DNA of 64,000 bases from Xenopus tropicalis (GCF_000004195.4 NC_030680.2:3638960-3702959); one strand, 5' to 3'. Shown: positions 9,481 through 21,595, counted from the first letter of the stretch. Made by a program: numbers and translations. The notes: generated from the sequence alone by a model not told the origin.

Positions 9481-10182
9481 AGAGAAGAACAAACAGAAAA
9501 ATAAGTCCAATATTGTGTCACATACTGGGAAAAAAACAAAATATATATACAGTATTATTATCTGTTATAGAAATATGAAATAGTGAATAAGGGATATTTA
9601 TCAGGGTGGGGGCCAAACACAGACTGAGGGGTGGGGGGGTGGGGGGGTTTTAAACAGAGTTTTGGCCAAAGGGGCAAATTAGGGGTACGGCTAAGCATGT
9701 ACGGGGCTTCTTTCGATTGGGGCCCCATTGTGATTGGCCAGTGCCCTGATGACTAATGGGGATCATGGGGGAAAAGGACCTTGTAGTATCGGGCCCTATG
9801 ATTAGTGATGGGGCCACAGCGATGCCATTGGGGGGTACAGGGGGCACCGCTGTCAGGGACCCAAGAGAAGTTTGGGGGCATTATGGGTGAGGTTGTTCCT
9901 ACATGGGGGCCCCATTCTATGGTAGGAAGTTTCCTTGACCTATGGGTTAATAACTGGGGGCCCCTGGGGGGCGGAACCTGCTAACTTAACAGTATGGGGC
10001 CCCTTGACTCCTGATTGGCCAGAAATGATGGTCTAGTTGACCCAAGCCCTGGTCAGATATCTATTGAGAATGTGAGTAAATCCCATCAGGTGGGGGCCAC
10101 GGCAGGCAGTTAATGTGTTCCCCACCCAATGGGGCCGCACAGGTTTCTATTCCAATCCATATGGGGCCTGAACCCTGCAGCT
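9481..10182. other. Intron 1 segment, no gene
   Basis: Degenerate G-rich sequence with scattered GGGGCCCC-like words and a G-rich patch at 9630-9650. I see no open frame with protein-like character and no clear repeat unit. Confidence 0.35.
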
Positions 10183-10498
10183 TTCAAATGGGGGTCACTG
10201 ACCCCGGCAGCCAAACCCTATTGCTCTGTGAGGCTCCAGTTTTATTGTTACTTTTTATAACTTGTTTTTTCTATTCAGCCCCTCCCCTATTCATATACCT
10301 GTATCTCACCCAAACCACTCCCTGGTTGCTAAGGTAACTTGGACCCTAGCAACCAAATAGTTTCTAAGCTCCTGAACGGAAAATGAAATAACTAAAAAAC
10401 TACAAGAAATAAAAAAATGAAGACCAATTGCAAACTGTCTCAGAGTATCACTCTCTAGGTCATACTAAATGTAAACTCAAAGGTGAACAACCCCCTTC
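10183..10498 (-). mobile_element. Truncated TTAA-type MITE
   Basis: In reverse orientation it shows GGGGGTTGTTCACCTTTGAG at its outer end, AATTGCAAACTGTCTC, CTTGGACCCTAGCAACC and GGGGTCACTGACCCC, the shared blocks of a very common Xenopus miniature element. The far end is missing. T2/Kolobok-like affiliation rests on the TTAAAGG terminus of better copies in this window. Confidence 0.75.
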
Positions 10499-10547
10499 AA
10501 AAGTACAATTGGTTCATCGTTTACATTGGGGGGGGGGGTGTGTGGCC

Positions 10548-11388
10548 CTTACATTCCCATGTGTGGCCCCTACATTCCTATGAGTTGCCCCTACATTCCT
10601 ATGAGTTGCCCCTACATTCCTATGAGTTGCCCCTACATTCCTATGAGTTGCCCCTACATTCCTATGAGTTGCCCCTACATTCCTATGAGTTGCCCCTACA
10701 TTCCTATGAGTTGCCCCTACATTCCTATGAGTTGCCCCTACATTCCTATGAGTTGCCCCTACATTCCTATAAGTTGCCCCTACATTCCTATGAGTTGCCC
10801 CTACATTCCTATAAGTTGCCCCTACATTCCTATGAGTTGCCCCTACATTCCTATGAGTTGCCCCTACATTCCTATGAGTTGCCCCTACATTCCTATGAGT
10901 TGCCCCTACATTCCTATAAGTTGCCCCTACATTCCTATGAGTTGCCCATACATTCCTATGAGTTGCCCCTACATTCCTATGAGTTGCCCCTACATTCCTA
11001 TGAGTTGCCCCTACATTCCTATGAGTTGCCCCTACATTCCTATGAGTTGCCCCTACATTCCTTTAAGTTGCCCCTACATTCCTATAAGTTGCCCCTACAT
11101 TCCTATGAGTTGCCCCTACATTCCTATGAGTTGCCCCTACATTCCTGAGTTGCCCCTACATTCCTATGAGTTGCCCATACATTCCTATGAGTTGCCCCTA
11201 CATTCCTATGAGTTGCCCATACATTCCTATGAGTTGCCCCTACATTCCTATGAGTTGCCCCTACATTCCTAAGTTGCCCCTACATTCCTATAAGTTGCCC
11301 CTACATTCCTATGAGTTGCCCCTACATTCCTATGATTTGCCCCTACATTGCTATGATTTGCCCCTACATTCCTATGAGTTGCCCCTGA
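10548..11388 (+). repeat. 21-bp tandem array
   Basis: About 40 copies of a 21-bp unit, TATGAGTTGCCCCTACATTC plus one C. Variants carry TATAAG, CCCATACAT or a 3-bp loss. Because 21 is a multiple of three, repetitive open frames (ELPLHSY, MSCPYIP) run through it; composition alone explains them. Confidence 0.97.
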
Positions 11389-12756
11389 CCAACATTGGCC
11401 TCAGACATTGGACACCCCCCCCTGCTGGAGAGGCAGAAGAAGAGAAAAGGGAAAGGGTCGGACGATAACAGAAGGAATAGGAGCCATTTACTGTGTTATT
11501 TCTCCCCCCCCCCCCCAAGCCTTCGCCCCCCTAATGATTATATAAAAGCCCCCCTTCACTTCTATACAAGCGCCTTCCAGCTGCTAAAGGGCAAATAAAG
11601 CGCAGTTAATGAGCGCACTTAGCGCTATCGCACTTGACATTTGGTAGATGGACTAAGAGCCGCCAGAGCGCAGACGGCGCTTCCCGGGGGGAGGAGGAGG
11701 GGGGATGCCCTACAGGAATATCGGCCGACCCGACTGCCCGGGGAACACATGACAAAGGCACAAGCAGCGACAAAACGATCCGCACGGAAGAAAACGCCGC
11801 GATTTGGCGCATTAAGAACCTAAAAGTTGCTTTTATTATTACTATAAACAGCGGCGGCGCAGTTAGTGAATCCCAACCCGGTAAGTGTCTCTGAGCCTCG
11901 GCCGCCAGTCCGCTAATGTGCTGAATTAATGTATTTGCGCTTAGGCGCATTAACAAGCGATAACTTTGATGTGTGGCCCTTTCCCATGAGCCTCTGGGAG
12001 ACAAAGTTCTTTGGTTGCTACTCCTATGGGTGCTTGGTTATGTAAAGGGGAACTGAACCTAAATAGCGATCCCCCCCCCTCTGCTTGTACCCTAGTGGCC
12101 CTTCAGATCCGCCCCCTTGTAATGAGGACACGCCCACCTTCCACAAAGAAGGCTGTAGATTGGATAGGTCAGGGGGACTGGAGGAAAGTGGCTTATGGGT
12201 GGGGGGTGGGCCTGAGAAAGTTTTTTGGTGGGGGTGTGGCCTGGTTATGTGCAATAGGCAAAAACCCTGCCCATGACAAACACAAGCCCCACCCAATCTC
12301 CTGCAAGCTCCGCCTCTTTATCTGAATTAGGCACCCACATCTCTGGAGCCCCCCTCTGCATGGGACCCCTGATTGTAATACCCCCCATGGGGCCCCTGAT
12401 TGTAATACCCCCTGTACCCCACATGGGGCCCCTGTTTCCCAATACAATAGGAGTGCAGTAAAATGTTTAGGCCCCCTCAATGAACAAGACCATGGCCATC
12501 CTCAAACCCCCTCAAAAGTCCCACCCCCCTCATAAGTCCCACCCCCCCCCCTCTGCAGCCACAGGGTCTGCTCCCTCTATAGTTACCCCACAGTAGCTGT
12601 GTGTGTAGCGGATTCCATCTCTATTCCCCACATTTAATGTATTAGGACAATTTCCCCTTTAAAGCTGGGACTGGCGCTGCCATAGTGTCTGAACGTTAGC
12701 AATAAAATTAGATTGCTAGCAAAAGGGCACAGCTGGGGGGGGGGACACAGGGCCCA
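11389..12756. other. Intron 1 island, possible conserved element at 11590-11980
   Basis: No gene. 11590-11980 is CpG-containing and rich in TAAT and GCGCATTAA words (for example GCGCATTAAGAACC, GAATTAATG and AGGCGCATTAACAAGCG), the composition often seen in conserved developmental enhancers. 12000-12756 is GC-rich degenerate sequence with a duplicated CCCCTGATTGTAATACCCC near 12367-12412. Function is inferred only. Confidence 0.3.
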
Positions 12757-13009
12757 TTAAAAGAGTTGTTCACCTTTGAGTTAACTTTTAATAGAAAGTA
12801 GAGTAATATTCTGAGACAATTTGCAGTTGGTCTTCATTTTTTTTTATCATCAGGAGTTTTTTAATTATGTCAATAATTGATCAGCAGGTCTCCAGTTTCG
12901 TGTAATAACCATTATCTGGTTGCTAGGGTCCAAGTTACCTTAGCAACCAGGGAGAGGGACTGAATAGAAAAAGATTTCCATTTCCTTTTGGGTTTACATC
13001 CCCCTTTAA
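12757..13009 (+). mobile_element. Complete TTAA-flanked MITE (about 250 bp)
   Basis: Begins TTAAAAGAGTTGTTCACC and ends CATCCCCCTTTAA, so TTAA lies at both ends with short inverted termini. Internal blocks are GACAATTTGCAGTTGGTC and GGTTGCTAGGGTCC, the latter pairing with CCTTAGCAACC as an imperfect palindrome. Consistent with Xenopus T2/Kolobok-like MITEs; non-autonomous, no open frame. Confidence 0.8.
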
Positions 13010-13204
13010 ATCTTTTCGGGGAGAGTATTTTATACAAAGGCCCTTATGTGCCGACTCCAACGAGAATCTGAAACACAATCTGCTCAGCCGACATCAACGG
13101 AACATTATCGGGATTAATGGAGCCGAGAAACCGACTGTCACGACCAGAACTCTCCTAATGACTCCTGTAGTCACATTACCCCTAGTACGTCTACTTGGTG
13201 CAGA
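13010..13204. other. Short single-copy intron segment
   Basis: Non-repeated DNA between a MITE and the 103-bp array. No gene is visible. Confidence 0.4.
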
Positions 13205-14090
13205 GCATCGCAGGGCAGGCAGTAACCCTTCCAACACTTTCCCCTGTCTCTGCCCCTATATATTAGGTACCTACCTAGTGCTACCAACCCCTATTTCTGT
13301 AGGGAAATGAGAGCAGGGCAGGCAGTAACCCTTCCAACACTTTCCCCTGTCTCTGCCCCTATATATTAGGTACCTACCTAGTGCTACCAACCCCTATTTC
13401 TGTAGGGAAATGAGAGCAGGGCAGGCAGTAACCCTTCCAACACTTTCCCCTGTCTCTGCCCCTATATATTAGGTACCTACCTAGTGCTACCAACCCCTAT
13501 TTCTGTAGGGAAATGAGAGCAGGGCAGGCAGTAACCCTTCCAACACTTTCCCCTGTCTCTGCCCCTATATATTAGGTACCTACCTAGTGCTACCAACCCC
13601 TATTTCTGTAGGGAAATGAGAGCAGGGCAGGCAGTAACCCTTCCAACACTTTCCCCTGTCTCTGCCCCTATATATTAGGTACCTACCTAGTGCTACCAAC
13701 CCCTATTTCTGTAGGGAAATGAGAGCAGGGCAGGCAGTAACCCTTCCAACACTTTCCCCTGTCTCTGCCCCTATATATTAGGTACCTACCTAGTGCTACC
13801 AACCCCTATTTCTGTAGGGAAATGAGAGCAGGGCAGGCAGTAACCCTTCCAACACTTTCCCCTGTCTCTGCCCCTATATATTAGGTACCTACCTAGTGCT
13901 ACCAACCCCTATTTCTGTAGGGAAATGAGAGCAGGGCAGGCAGTAACCCTTCCAACACTTTCCCCTGTCTCTGCCCCAATATATTAGGTACCTACCTAGT
14001 GCTACCAACCCCTATTTCTGTAGGGAAATGAGAGCAGGGCAGGCAGTAACCCTTCCAACACTTTCCCCTGTCTCTGCCCCAATATATATA
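13205..14090 (+). repeat. 103-bp tandem array (R103), block A
   Basis: About 8.5 nearly perfect units, period 103 bp, containing GCAGGGCAGGCAGTAACCC, ATATATTAGGTACCTACC and CCCCTATTTCTGTAGGG. Every unit has a GGTACC palindrome. Same orientation as 41579-42372 and 60345-62772. Confidence 0.97.
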
Positions 14091-15604
14091 TAAGCCAATG
14101 ACAGTCTCCGGGTGCAGAAGTCGCTCTCCGCTGGCGTCACAGGCTTTTAACTGGAAAGTGAGGGGAATTAATTGGCTTAGGAATGGCCGGGGCGGCTGTT
14201 GGCTAATGAGGAGTCCATGCCGCAGGGCTCGGTGCCACTTATCGCATTACAGACGGGCGACTGGCGCGGCTGGGGGGGGCACATAAAGTCTCCGGGAAAA
14301 GCTCCTTATTAAAGGCTGGAGGCGGCTCAGCTCCCCCCGCATTTCATACCCAGTTAGGGGCCTGCGAGCGGGTAAGTGGGCTCCTTATTACCGGGGCTAC
14401 AAACAGGCTCTAATGAGGGGAACGTCCCCGGCCGAACAAAGTGAGAGGCAGAAAAGCGACGGTTTTACATTCCCCGAGGGATCGGCGCCAAACCCGCCTT
14501 TACTTTCCCTTTATAAACGCTAATTGGTTGCTCTGCTGAGAATCTTTGCTTTAAATAAAAGAGCTAATTAGGTACAAAGGTCGGTCCCGCCCCCCCACTA
14601 AGTGCCCATAATTGGCTCATTCCCCCCAACACTTCTATATGAGATTTAACCGGAGCTGCCCTACTGGTTTGGGCTTTAAAGGGGAACTAACCCTTGTTTT
14701 TAGTTGACACTTGAACATCCATGAGCTACTCCTGGCCTCCAATTATAAGGCTACAGCTTCAGACCCCAAGAGACTTTATAATAGGGGTGTAAGTTATTAT
14801 CCCATGGACCACAAGACATTGGGCACCGCTGGCCAAACCTTCCTAGAACCCCTTTTCCAAAACAAGGTCAAACCATTTATCTCAAAGATCCATTAACACT
14901 TACAGTACTGCTGGCCGGAGATGCCTGTGTGTGATTTAACTAGAAGAATGGGAGCGATAAGGAATATACTGATATATATATATATATATAAAGGGGAAAT
15001 TGCACCACGGCCTTCTGTCTGTCAGTCAATAAAGGGGAGGTTCTGCAGCAGCTGAGAGTCAGGTGGTTGTTCAATTCTCTCCTGGAACTAAAGGGGTTAA
15101 ATCACAGAGCCCCCCCCCCCCCCCCCAGATCAATTCCTGTACTTGTTATAATGGAATCAGACAAAGTAACTGGAAACACAAATCCTGTTTGCCCGTCGCA
15201 CCTCAGTAATGTGCTTTTTGGAAGAAAGAGAGGAAACGAGGGCACATAATGGGCAGCCGAGGGGGCAGATGGGTATTAGAGTTGCCCGGGGGGCAGAGAG
15301 GTCACTAATGTACCGATTGGAAGGGCGTCCGGACACTCAACCTGATCCCTGGGGGGGGGGGATAAATATCTGCTGGTCCGGAGATAAACAGGCTCCACCC
15401 TCTTGTCTGTGGTGGGAGGGGCCACAGAGACTGCACCGGGCCCCTGGTGTCTATAGGGCCCCACAGGTGCATTTATTTCTGTTAGTTTTTATGGCAACAA
15501 ATAGGGTAAGATTTGGGGTGAGTGACTAACTGCCCCCTCCTCTTACATCACTATGGTAAATATTTATATAATAATATGAACTTGTCCCAACTGTAACCTC
15601 CCCA
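14091..15604. other. Intron 1 island, possible conserved element at 14095-14640
   Basis: No gene. 14095-14640 has clustered homeodomain-like words (GGGAATTAATTGGC, GGCTAATGAGG, CGCTAATTGGTTG and GAGCTAATTAGG) in GC-rich DNA. A MITE-like end (TTTAAAGGGGAACTAACCC) lies near 14675. An (AT)n tract is at 14971-14990, a C run near 15110-15126 and a G run near 15351-15361. Confidence 0.3.
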
Positions 15605-16843
15605 TGGGGAGAGGGGAGAGAGGGGAAGGGAAAGGGGGTTCGGGGAGTAGAGAGACAAATGGGGGGAGAGGGGAAATATAGAAGGGGGGAGAAGAGGGAG
15701 GATGGGGGGGGAGTAAGGCCAAACAGTTGGGGGGGAATAGAAAAGGAAAGGAGAGGGGATGAGAGACAGAAGGAGAGAGGGGAAGGGAAAGGGGGTTCGG
15801 GGAGTAGAGAGACAAATGGGGGGAGAGGGGAAATATAGAAGGGGGGAGAAGAGGGAGGATGGGGGGGGAGTAAGGCCAAACAGTTGGGGGGGGAATAGAA
15901 AAGGAAAGGAGAGGGGATGAGAGACAGAAGGAGAGAGGGGAAGGGAAAGGGGGTTCGGGGAGTAGAGAGACAAATGGGGGGAGAGGGGAAATATAGAAGG
16001 GGGGAGAAGAGGGAGGATGGGGGGGAGTAAGGCCAAACAGTTGGGGGGGGAAATAGAAAAGGAAAGGAGAGGGGATGAGAGACAGAAGGAGAGAGGGGAA
16101 GGGAAAGGGGGTTCGGGGAGTAGAGAGACAAATGGGGGGAGAGGGGAAATATAGAAGGGGGGAGAAGAGGGAGGATGGGGGGGAGTAAGGCCAAACAGTT
16201 GGGGGGGGGGGGAAGAGAAAAGGAAAGGAGAGGGGATGAGAGACAGAAGGAGAGAGGGGAAGGGAAAGGGGGTTCGGGGAGTAGAGAGACAAATGGGGGG
16301 AGAGGGGAAATATAGAAGGGGGGGAAGAGGGAGGATGGGGGGAGTAAGGCCAAACAGTTGGGGGGGGGGAATAGAAAAGGAAAGGAGAGGGGATGAGAGA
16401 CAGAAGGAGAGAGGGGAAGGGAAAGGGGGTTCGGGGAGTAGAGAGACAAATGGGGGGAGAGGGGAAATATAGAAGGGGGGAGAAGAGGGAGGATGGGGGG
16501 GAGTAAGGCCAAACAGTTGGGGGGGGGAATAGAAAAGGAAAGGAGAGGGGATGAGAGACAGAAGGAGAGAGGGGAAGGGAAAGGGGGTTCGGGGAGTAGA
16601 GAGACAAATGGGGGGAGAGGGGAAATATAGAAGGGGGGAGAAGAGGGGGGATGGGGGGGAGTAAGGCCAAACAGTTGGGGGGGGAATAGAAAAGGAAAGG
16701 AGAGGGGATGAGAGACAGAAGGAGAGAGGGGAAGGGAAAGGGGGTTCGGGGAGTAGAGAGACAAATGGGGGGAGAGGGGAAATATAGAAGGGGGGAGAAG
16801 AGGGAGGATGGGGGGAGTAAGGCCAAACAGTTGGGGGGGGGGG
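15605..16843 (-). repeat. R157 array, block B (polypurine on plus strand)
   Basis: About 8 units of 155-158 bp, almost pure G/A on the plus strand (AGGGGAAGGGAAAGGGGG, GAGTAAGGCCAAACAGTTGG). It is the reverse complement of block A in intron 2. Units differ mainly in G-run lengths. Three overlapping minus-strand frames of 440-473 codons (Pro/Ser/Leu only) are artefacts of this bias. Confidence 0.97.
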
Positions 16844-17095
16844 GACACAATCTATTCTGTTTGCAAATCCAGTAAATAAAATCTCCCTTCCCCGGCGCCG
16901 GGTTCTGACGGCCCAGGGTGAGAGCATTGGGCTCATTAGAAATGACACTTTTGGGGAAACTATAAATTTCATTATTTCCTGTCATGGACCCGGCCGGGGG
17001 TTTATCTCCTTATGAATGGAGAGCGGCTCCTGTCAGAAAGTCTTTCGCTCGAATCCCATTACAGGCCGAGCCCTGGGCCGTCTCATGTTGGGAAT
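16844..17095. other. Single-copy intron segment
   Basis: Unique sequence, for example AATCTCCCTTCCCCGGCGCC and GAAATGACACTTTTGGGG. No gene is seen. Confidence 0.35.
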
Positions 17096-17215
17096 TTAAA
17101 GGGGAAGTTCACCTGTGAGTTAACTTTCAGTAGGTTATACAATGGCCTACTCTTACCAACATTTCAATTGGTCCTTTTCTGCCTCTTTTAAGCTCTCATA
17201 TGGGGGTCACTGTAC
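17096..17215 (+). mobile_element. MITE fragment cut off by the 104-bp array
   Basis: Starts TTAAAGGGGAAGTTCACC, continues GTGAGTTAACTTTCAG and TTTCAATTGGTC, and stops at ATGGGGGTCACTG, where the 104-bp repeat begins. The other end of the element is not seen on the far side of the array. Confidence 0.7.
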
Positions 17216-18594
17216 ATATGGTAGGAGGTGCCATAGTGTTTCCCTTAGACAGTACAGTATGGGGGTACAGCTTATTATATGCCCAGAACATTCCTTCTCT
17301 GTATATTTGTATTTATACATATGGGTAGGGGGTGCCATAGTGTTTCCCTTAGACAGTACAGTATGGGGGTACAGCTTATTGTGTGCCCAGAACATTCCCT
17401 CACTGTATATTTGTATTTATACATATGGGTAGGGGGTGCCATAGTGTTTCCCTTAGACAGTACAGTATGGGGGTACAGCTTATTGTGTGCCCAGAACATT
17501 CCCTCTCTGTATATTTGTATTTATACATATGGGTAGGGGGTGCCATAGTGTTTCCCTTAGACAGTACAGTATGGGGGTACAGCTTATTGTGTGCCCAGAA
17601 CATTCCTTCTCTGTATATTTGTATTTATACATATGGGTAGGGGGTGCCATAGTGTTTCCCTTAGACAGTACAGTATGGGGGTACAGCTTATTGTGTGCCC
17701 AGAACATTCCTTCTCTGTATATTTGTATTTATACATATGGGTAGGAGGTGCCATAGTGTTTCCCTTAGACAGTACAGTATGGGGGTACAGCTTATTGTGT
17801 GCCCAGAACATTCCTTCTCTGTATATTTGTATTTATACATATGGGTAGGGGGTGCCATAGTGTTTCCCTTAGACAGTACAGTATGGGGGTACAGCTTATT
17901 GTGTGCCCAGAACATTCCTTCTCTGTATATTTGTATTTATACATATGGGTAGGGGGTGCCATAGTGTTTCCCTTAGACAGTACAGTATGGGGGTACAGCT
18001 TATTGTGTGCCCAGAACATGCCTTCTCTGTATATTTGTATTTATACATATGGGTAGGAGGTGCCATAGTGTTTCCCTTAGACAGTACAGTATGGGGGTAC
18101 AGCTTATTGTGTGCCCAGAACATTCCTTCTCTGTATATTTGTATTTATACATATGGGTAGGAGGTGCCATAGTGTTTCCCTTAGACAGTACAGTATGGGG
18201 GTACAGCTTATTGTGTGCCCAGAACATTCCTTCTCTGTATATTTGTATTTATACATATGGGTAGGAGGTGCCATAGTGTTTCCCTTAGACAGTACAGTAT
18301 GGGGGTACAGCTTATTGTGTGCCCAGAACATTCCTTCTCTGTATATTTGTATTTATACATATGGGTAGGAGGTGCCATAGTGTTTCCCTTAGACAGTACA
18401 GTATGGGGGTACAGCTTATTGTGTGCCCAGAACATTCCTTCTCTGTATATTTGTATTTATACATATGGGTAGGAGGTGCCATAGTGTTTCCCTTAGACAG
18501 TACAGTATGGGGGTACAGCTTATTGTGTGCCCAGAACATTCCTTCTCTGTATATTTGTATTTATACATATGGGTAGGAGGTGCCATAGTGCTTC
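17216..18594 (+). repeat. 104-bp tandem array (R104), block A
   Basis: About 13 units at an exact 104-bp period, containing GGTGCCATAGTGTTTCCC, GACAGTACAGTATGGGGG and TATTTGTATTTATACATATG. Variants segregate: GTAGGGGG units lie on the left and GTAGGAGG units mostly on the right. A second block fills 63108-64000. Confidence 0.97.
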
Positions 18595-19429
18595 CCTTCC
18601 CTGTGTTTATGGCAAAGCTTTTAGCCGACAGGCTGCCGGGTCACATGTTCCCATTAAAGAGACAGCGTCCCCCCTTTTTTCTCAAACAAATCCATTTGGG
18701 ATGCATTTACCATTATCTAAGAATCAAACCGACATGATAATGCAGTTAATGTAGTGCCGCTCTCTATCCCGGCAGGAAATGTTTTAACCATTAACCAGTA
18801 ATTACTATTTCACCCATGAAAACACAACGTGAGTCGCTATCGTATATAATCAGCTCGCTGTCTTAAGCCGAGAGCGTCTGGAGGAATAAAATAAAGGGGG
18901 GGGGGTGGAACGTTCTGCTCCAAAATGCAAAAAAATCAGGGAGCTCTAATAGATTGATGGGCCCCGGTTCTGCCGCAGCCCGTAATGGGCCGGTGAGGGC
19001 CCCGCTGCGCTCACTTAATGATTTCCCACTGGGCTTTAAGCACTGACAGAATCACCGTCGGTTCCGAGACTTCACTCAGAGTCTGTTGTAGTTACAGGGG
19101 CCCAAATGGATCAGGAGGGGGTAGCGGGGTACTGGCCCAGTCAGTGCAGGTATCCCAAAAAAAAAAATGGCTGTCCAGCCCCCCTTATCTATATGAGGGC
19201 TATCTAGCAAGCTACTCAGGCTCACTTACAGACTGGGCCGGCAGAAAACCCATTGGGCAACCCCAGAGCCAGACCCGATTTCCACCCTTCACTCCCCCAA
19301 GCATGGCAAAAGTTGAGGGGGTTGGGGGAAATAGGGATGCCAGTGGGTGGGCAGTGGGGGCCCCAGAGGGGGTGTGGGGGTAGCAGCCCTGGGAGGCCCC
19401 ACCCCCCAGGCAACCCTGCCCACTTACAT
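18595..19429. other. Intron 1 island, possible conserved element
   Basis: No gene. 18600-19030 is unique, with CATTAAAGAGACAGCG, CCATTAACCAGTAATTAC and GGGCTTTAAGCACTGACAG. 19030-19430 is GC-rich and degenerate. Confidence 0.3.
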
Positions 19430-20135
19430 CTCCATGGGGCAGTTTTTTTGCCCTTTGCCATAAAATGACCCCCTCCTATGTTTTGGCTTCAGTACCTGCC
19501 AAGAGACCCGATGCACCCCAGTCTGGGAAATTTCCCATCAGCCCTTCTTATCCCCATATACAATTTCTGACAGGTACCCAGTTGGGCCCTAGGGCCTCAG
19601 CCCAACCCTGCTCACCTACATCTCCATGGGGCAGTTTTTTTGCCCTTTGCCCCCCAGCCTTAGTAGCCATAAAATGACCCCCTCCTATGTTTTGGCTTCG
19701 GTACCTGCCCAGAGACCCAATGTGCCCCAGTCTGGGAAATTTCCCATCAGCCCTTCTTATCCCTATATACAATTTCTGACAGGTACCCAGTTGGGCCCTA
19801 GGGCCTCAGTCCAACGCTGCTCACCTACATCTCCATGGGGCAGTTTTTTTGCCCTTTGCCCCCACCGCCTTAGTAGCCATAAATTACCCCTCCTATGTTT
19901 TGGCTTCAGTCCCTGCACCCCAGTCTGGGAAATTTCCCATCAGCCCCAGTCCAACCCTGCTCACCTACATTTCCATGGGGCAGTTTTTTTGCCCTATGTT
20001 TTGGCTTCAGTACCTGCCCAGAGTACCATAGGGGGTCCCGATGCACCCCAGTCTGGGAAATTTCCCATCAGCCCTTCTTATCCCCATATACAATTTCCGA
20101 CAGGTACCCAGTTGGGCCCTAGGGCCCCAGTCCAA
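19430..20135 (+). repeat. Degenerate tandem repeat of about 200 bp
   Basis: Between three and four imperfect copies sharing CATCTCCATGGGGCAG, CCTATGTTTTGGCTTC, CAGTCTGGGAAATTTCCCAT and ACAGGTACCCAGTTGGGCCC. Internal deletions make copies unequal. Family unrecognised. The 185-codon frame here is repeat-derived. Confidence 0.9.
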
Positions 20136-20751
20136 CCCTGGCCATACAGTCCCGTCCATTCTCCTTATAGAAAACCCCAATAAATCCGCCCAAGTGTCAT
20201 TTTGTTTCACTCGCTCATCTTATTCCTTCCCAAAAAAAAAAAAAAAAAAAAGGGAAAGCGCAATAATAATTGAAAAGCCGCATTAGCCGAGCCAATAATT
20301 CATGTGTGCAGTTAAACACTCAAATGGACTATGGCAGAATCTAATAAAGAATTTAGCATCGTTAAGTACATTTTATCTAATCCGCGGGCCGCGCCAGCTC
20401 ATAGTGTAACGCGCGAACGCAATTATCTGAAATTACTCAGACGGAGGAAAATAATAAACAGTCGGATCTCCTTGAAGGGAAGGTTCCCCGGTAACGGCAC
20501 AAGGAATTCGCTGAGAACTCAATCCCCGCGGCTGAAAGGAAGGGGGTTCGGCCGAGGGCTGTTCCTCCTCGACTGGGGCCTACAAACTGCAGGAATGCGC
20601 CAAGCCAAGGCCAAGCCAATCAGATCTTTCTCCCCCCTGTGGGGGTAAAACCTTCACCATCTGATTCGTTCTGCTTCCCTCCCAATAGGACTTGGGGTTT
20701 AAAGGGAGATGCCCCGGCCAGTCACTACGGCCATTATTGGCCAGTCCTGGT
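20136..20751. other. Intron 1 island, possible conserved element at 20260-20560
   Basis: No gene. After an A run (20231-20250), 20255-20560 contains CGCAATAATAATTG, CCAATAATTCATGTG and ATTTTATCTAATCCGCGG, including a GATA-type TTATCT core. The human LMO1 first intron carries a GATA-dependent enhancer (established), but I cannot say this is its counterpart. Confidence 0.3.
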
Positions 20752-21200
20752 ACCTTTGAGTTAACTCTTAGTATGATGTAGAGAGTGATATTCTGTGACA
20801 ATTTGCAATTGGTCTTCATTTTTTATTATTTGTAGTTTTTTAATTATTTAGCTTTTTGTTCCGCAGCTCTCCAATTTGGAATTTCACCAGCTATCCGGTT
20901 GCTAGGGTCCAAATTACCTTAGTAACCAGGGAGTGGTTTTACAGAGAAACTGATGCATGCCTAGTACAGGGGCTGAATATAAAGATAAGGAATAAAAAGT
21001 AACAATAACAATAAAACTGGAGCCTCACAGAGCAATAGGGTTTGGCTGCCGGGGTCAGTGACCCCCATTTGAAAGCTGGAAAGAGGCTGAAGAAAAAGGC
21101 AAATAATTAAAAAACCATAGAAGATTAAAAAGGAAGACCAATTGAAAAGTTGCTTAGAATGAGTCTTCCCATAACATATTAAAAGTTAACTTAAAAGTTC
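20752..21200 (+). mobile_element. Near-complete MITE (about 450 bp)
   Basis: Shows the full block order of this Xenopus family: CCTTTGAGTTAACTCTTAGT, GACAATTTGCAATTGGTC, GGTTGCTAGGGTCC, GGGGTCAGTGACCCCC, GACCAATTGAAAAGTTGC and a TTAAAAGTTAACTTAAAAG end. The outermost left terminus has diverged. Non-coding. Confidence 0.8.
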
Positions 21201-21595
21201 TTAATAAGGACAGCCGCCAGGAATCATGGGACCCCATACTACTAAGTTAACTGGGGGGCCACGCTAATAGACCATTGGTCAGCTGGGCGTGAAATGATTG
21301 GCAAATAATTACGGCCACTGATTGGCTGATACTAATCAGAAGCTGAACATAGTAAAACAATCAGACAGGGTTGGCCGAATGCCTGCAGGGAACCCCAATA
21401 ATCAGGGGTTCAGGTCAGGCCCTAGAGAGAATCTGACAAACTGTACTGACAGCCGGGAGGGGTCCTTTTTGTGCTTTATACTTCTATGGGCTCTAATATG
21501 GCATTAAAGGGGAACTTAACTCTAAACCATTTAGTACAATTCACACAGTTTATTCTATGCCAAAGGGGAAATGAAGGGAGAGTAAGAGGTCGTTG
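21201..21595. other. Intron segment with MITE-end remnant
   Basis: No gene. A lone MITE-like end, CATTAAAGGGGAACTTAAC, lies near 21503. Confidence 0.35.

Noticed and set aside
9198..9539. Reading the 113-codon minus-strand frame as a single-exon gene
   Set aside because: Its middle is lmo1 exon 2; the residues before GVPM and after DYLR come from flanking intron (C24 tract and R100).
10483..11272. Repetitive protein of 221-248 codons (ELPLHSY or MSCPYIP)
   Set aside because: The 21-bp unit is a multiple of three and therefore stays open in two frames; no promoter, signal peptide or codon bias supports a gene.
15526..16985. Three overlapping minus-strand frames of 440-473 codons, proline-rich
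   Set aside because: C/T-only strand of R157 codes Pro, Ser, Leu and Phe in every frame. The same holds for 21476-22854.
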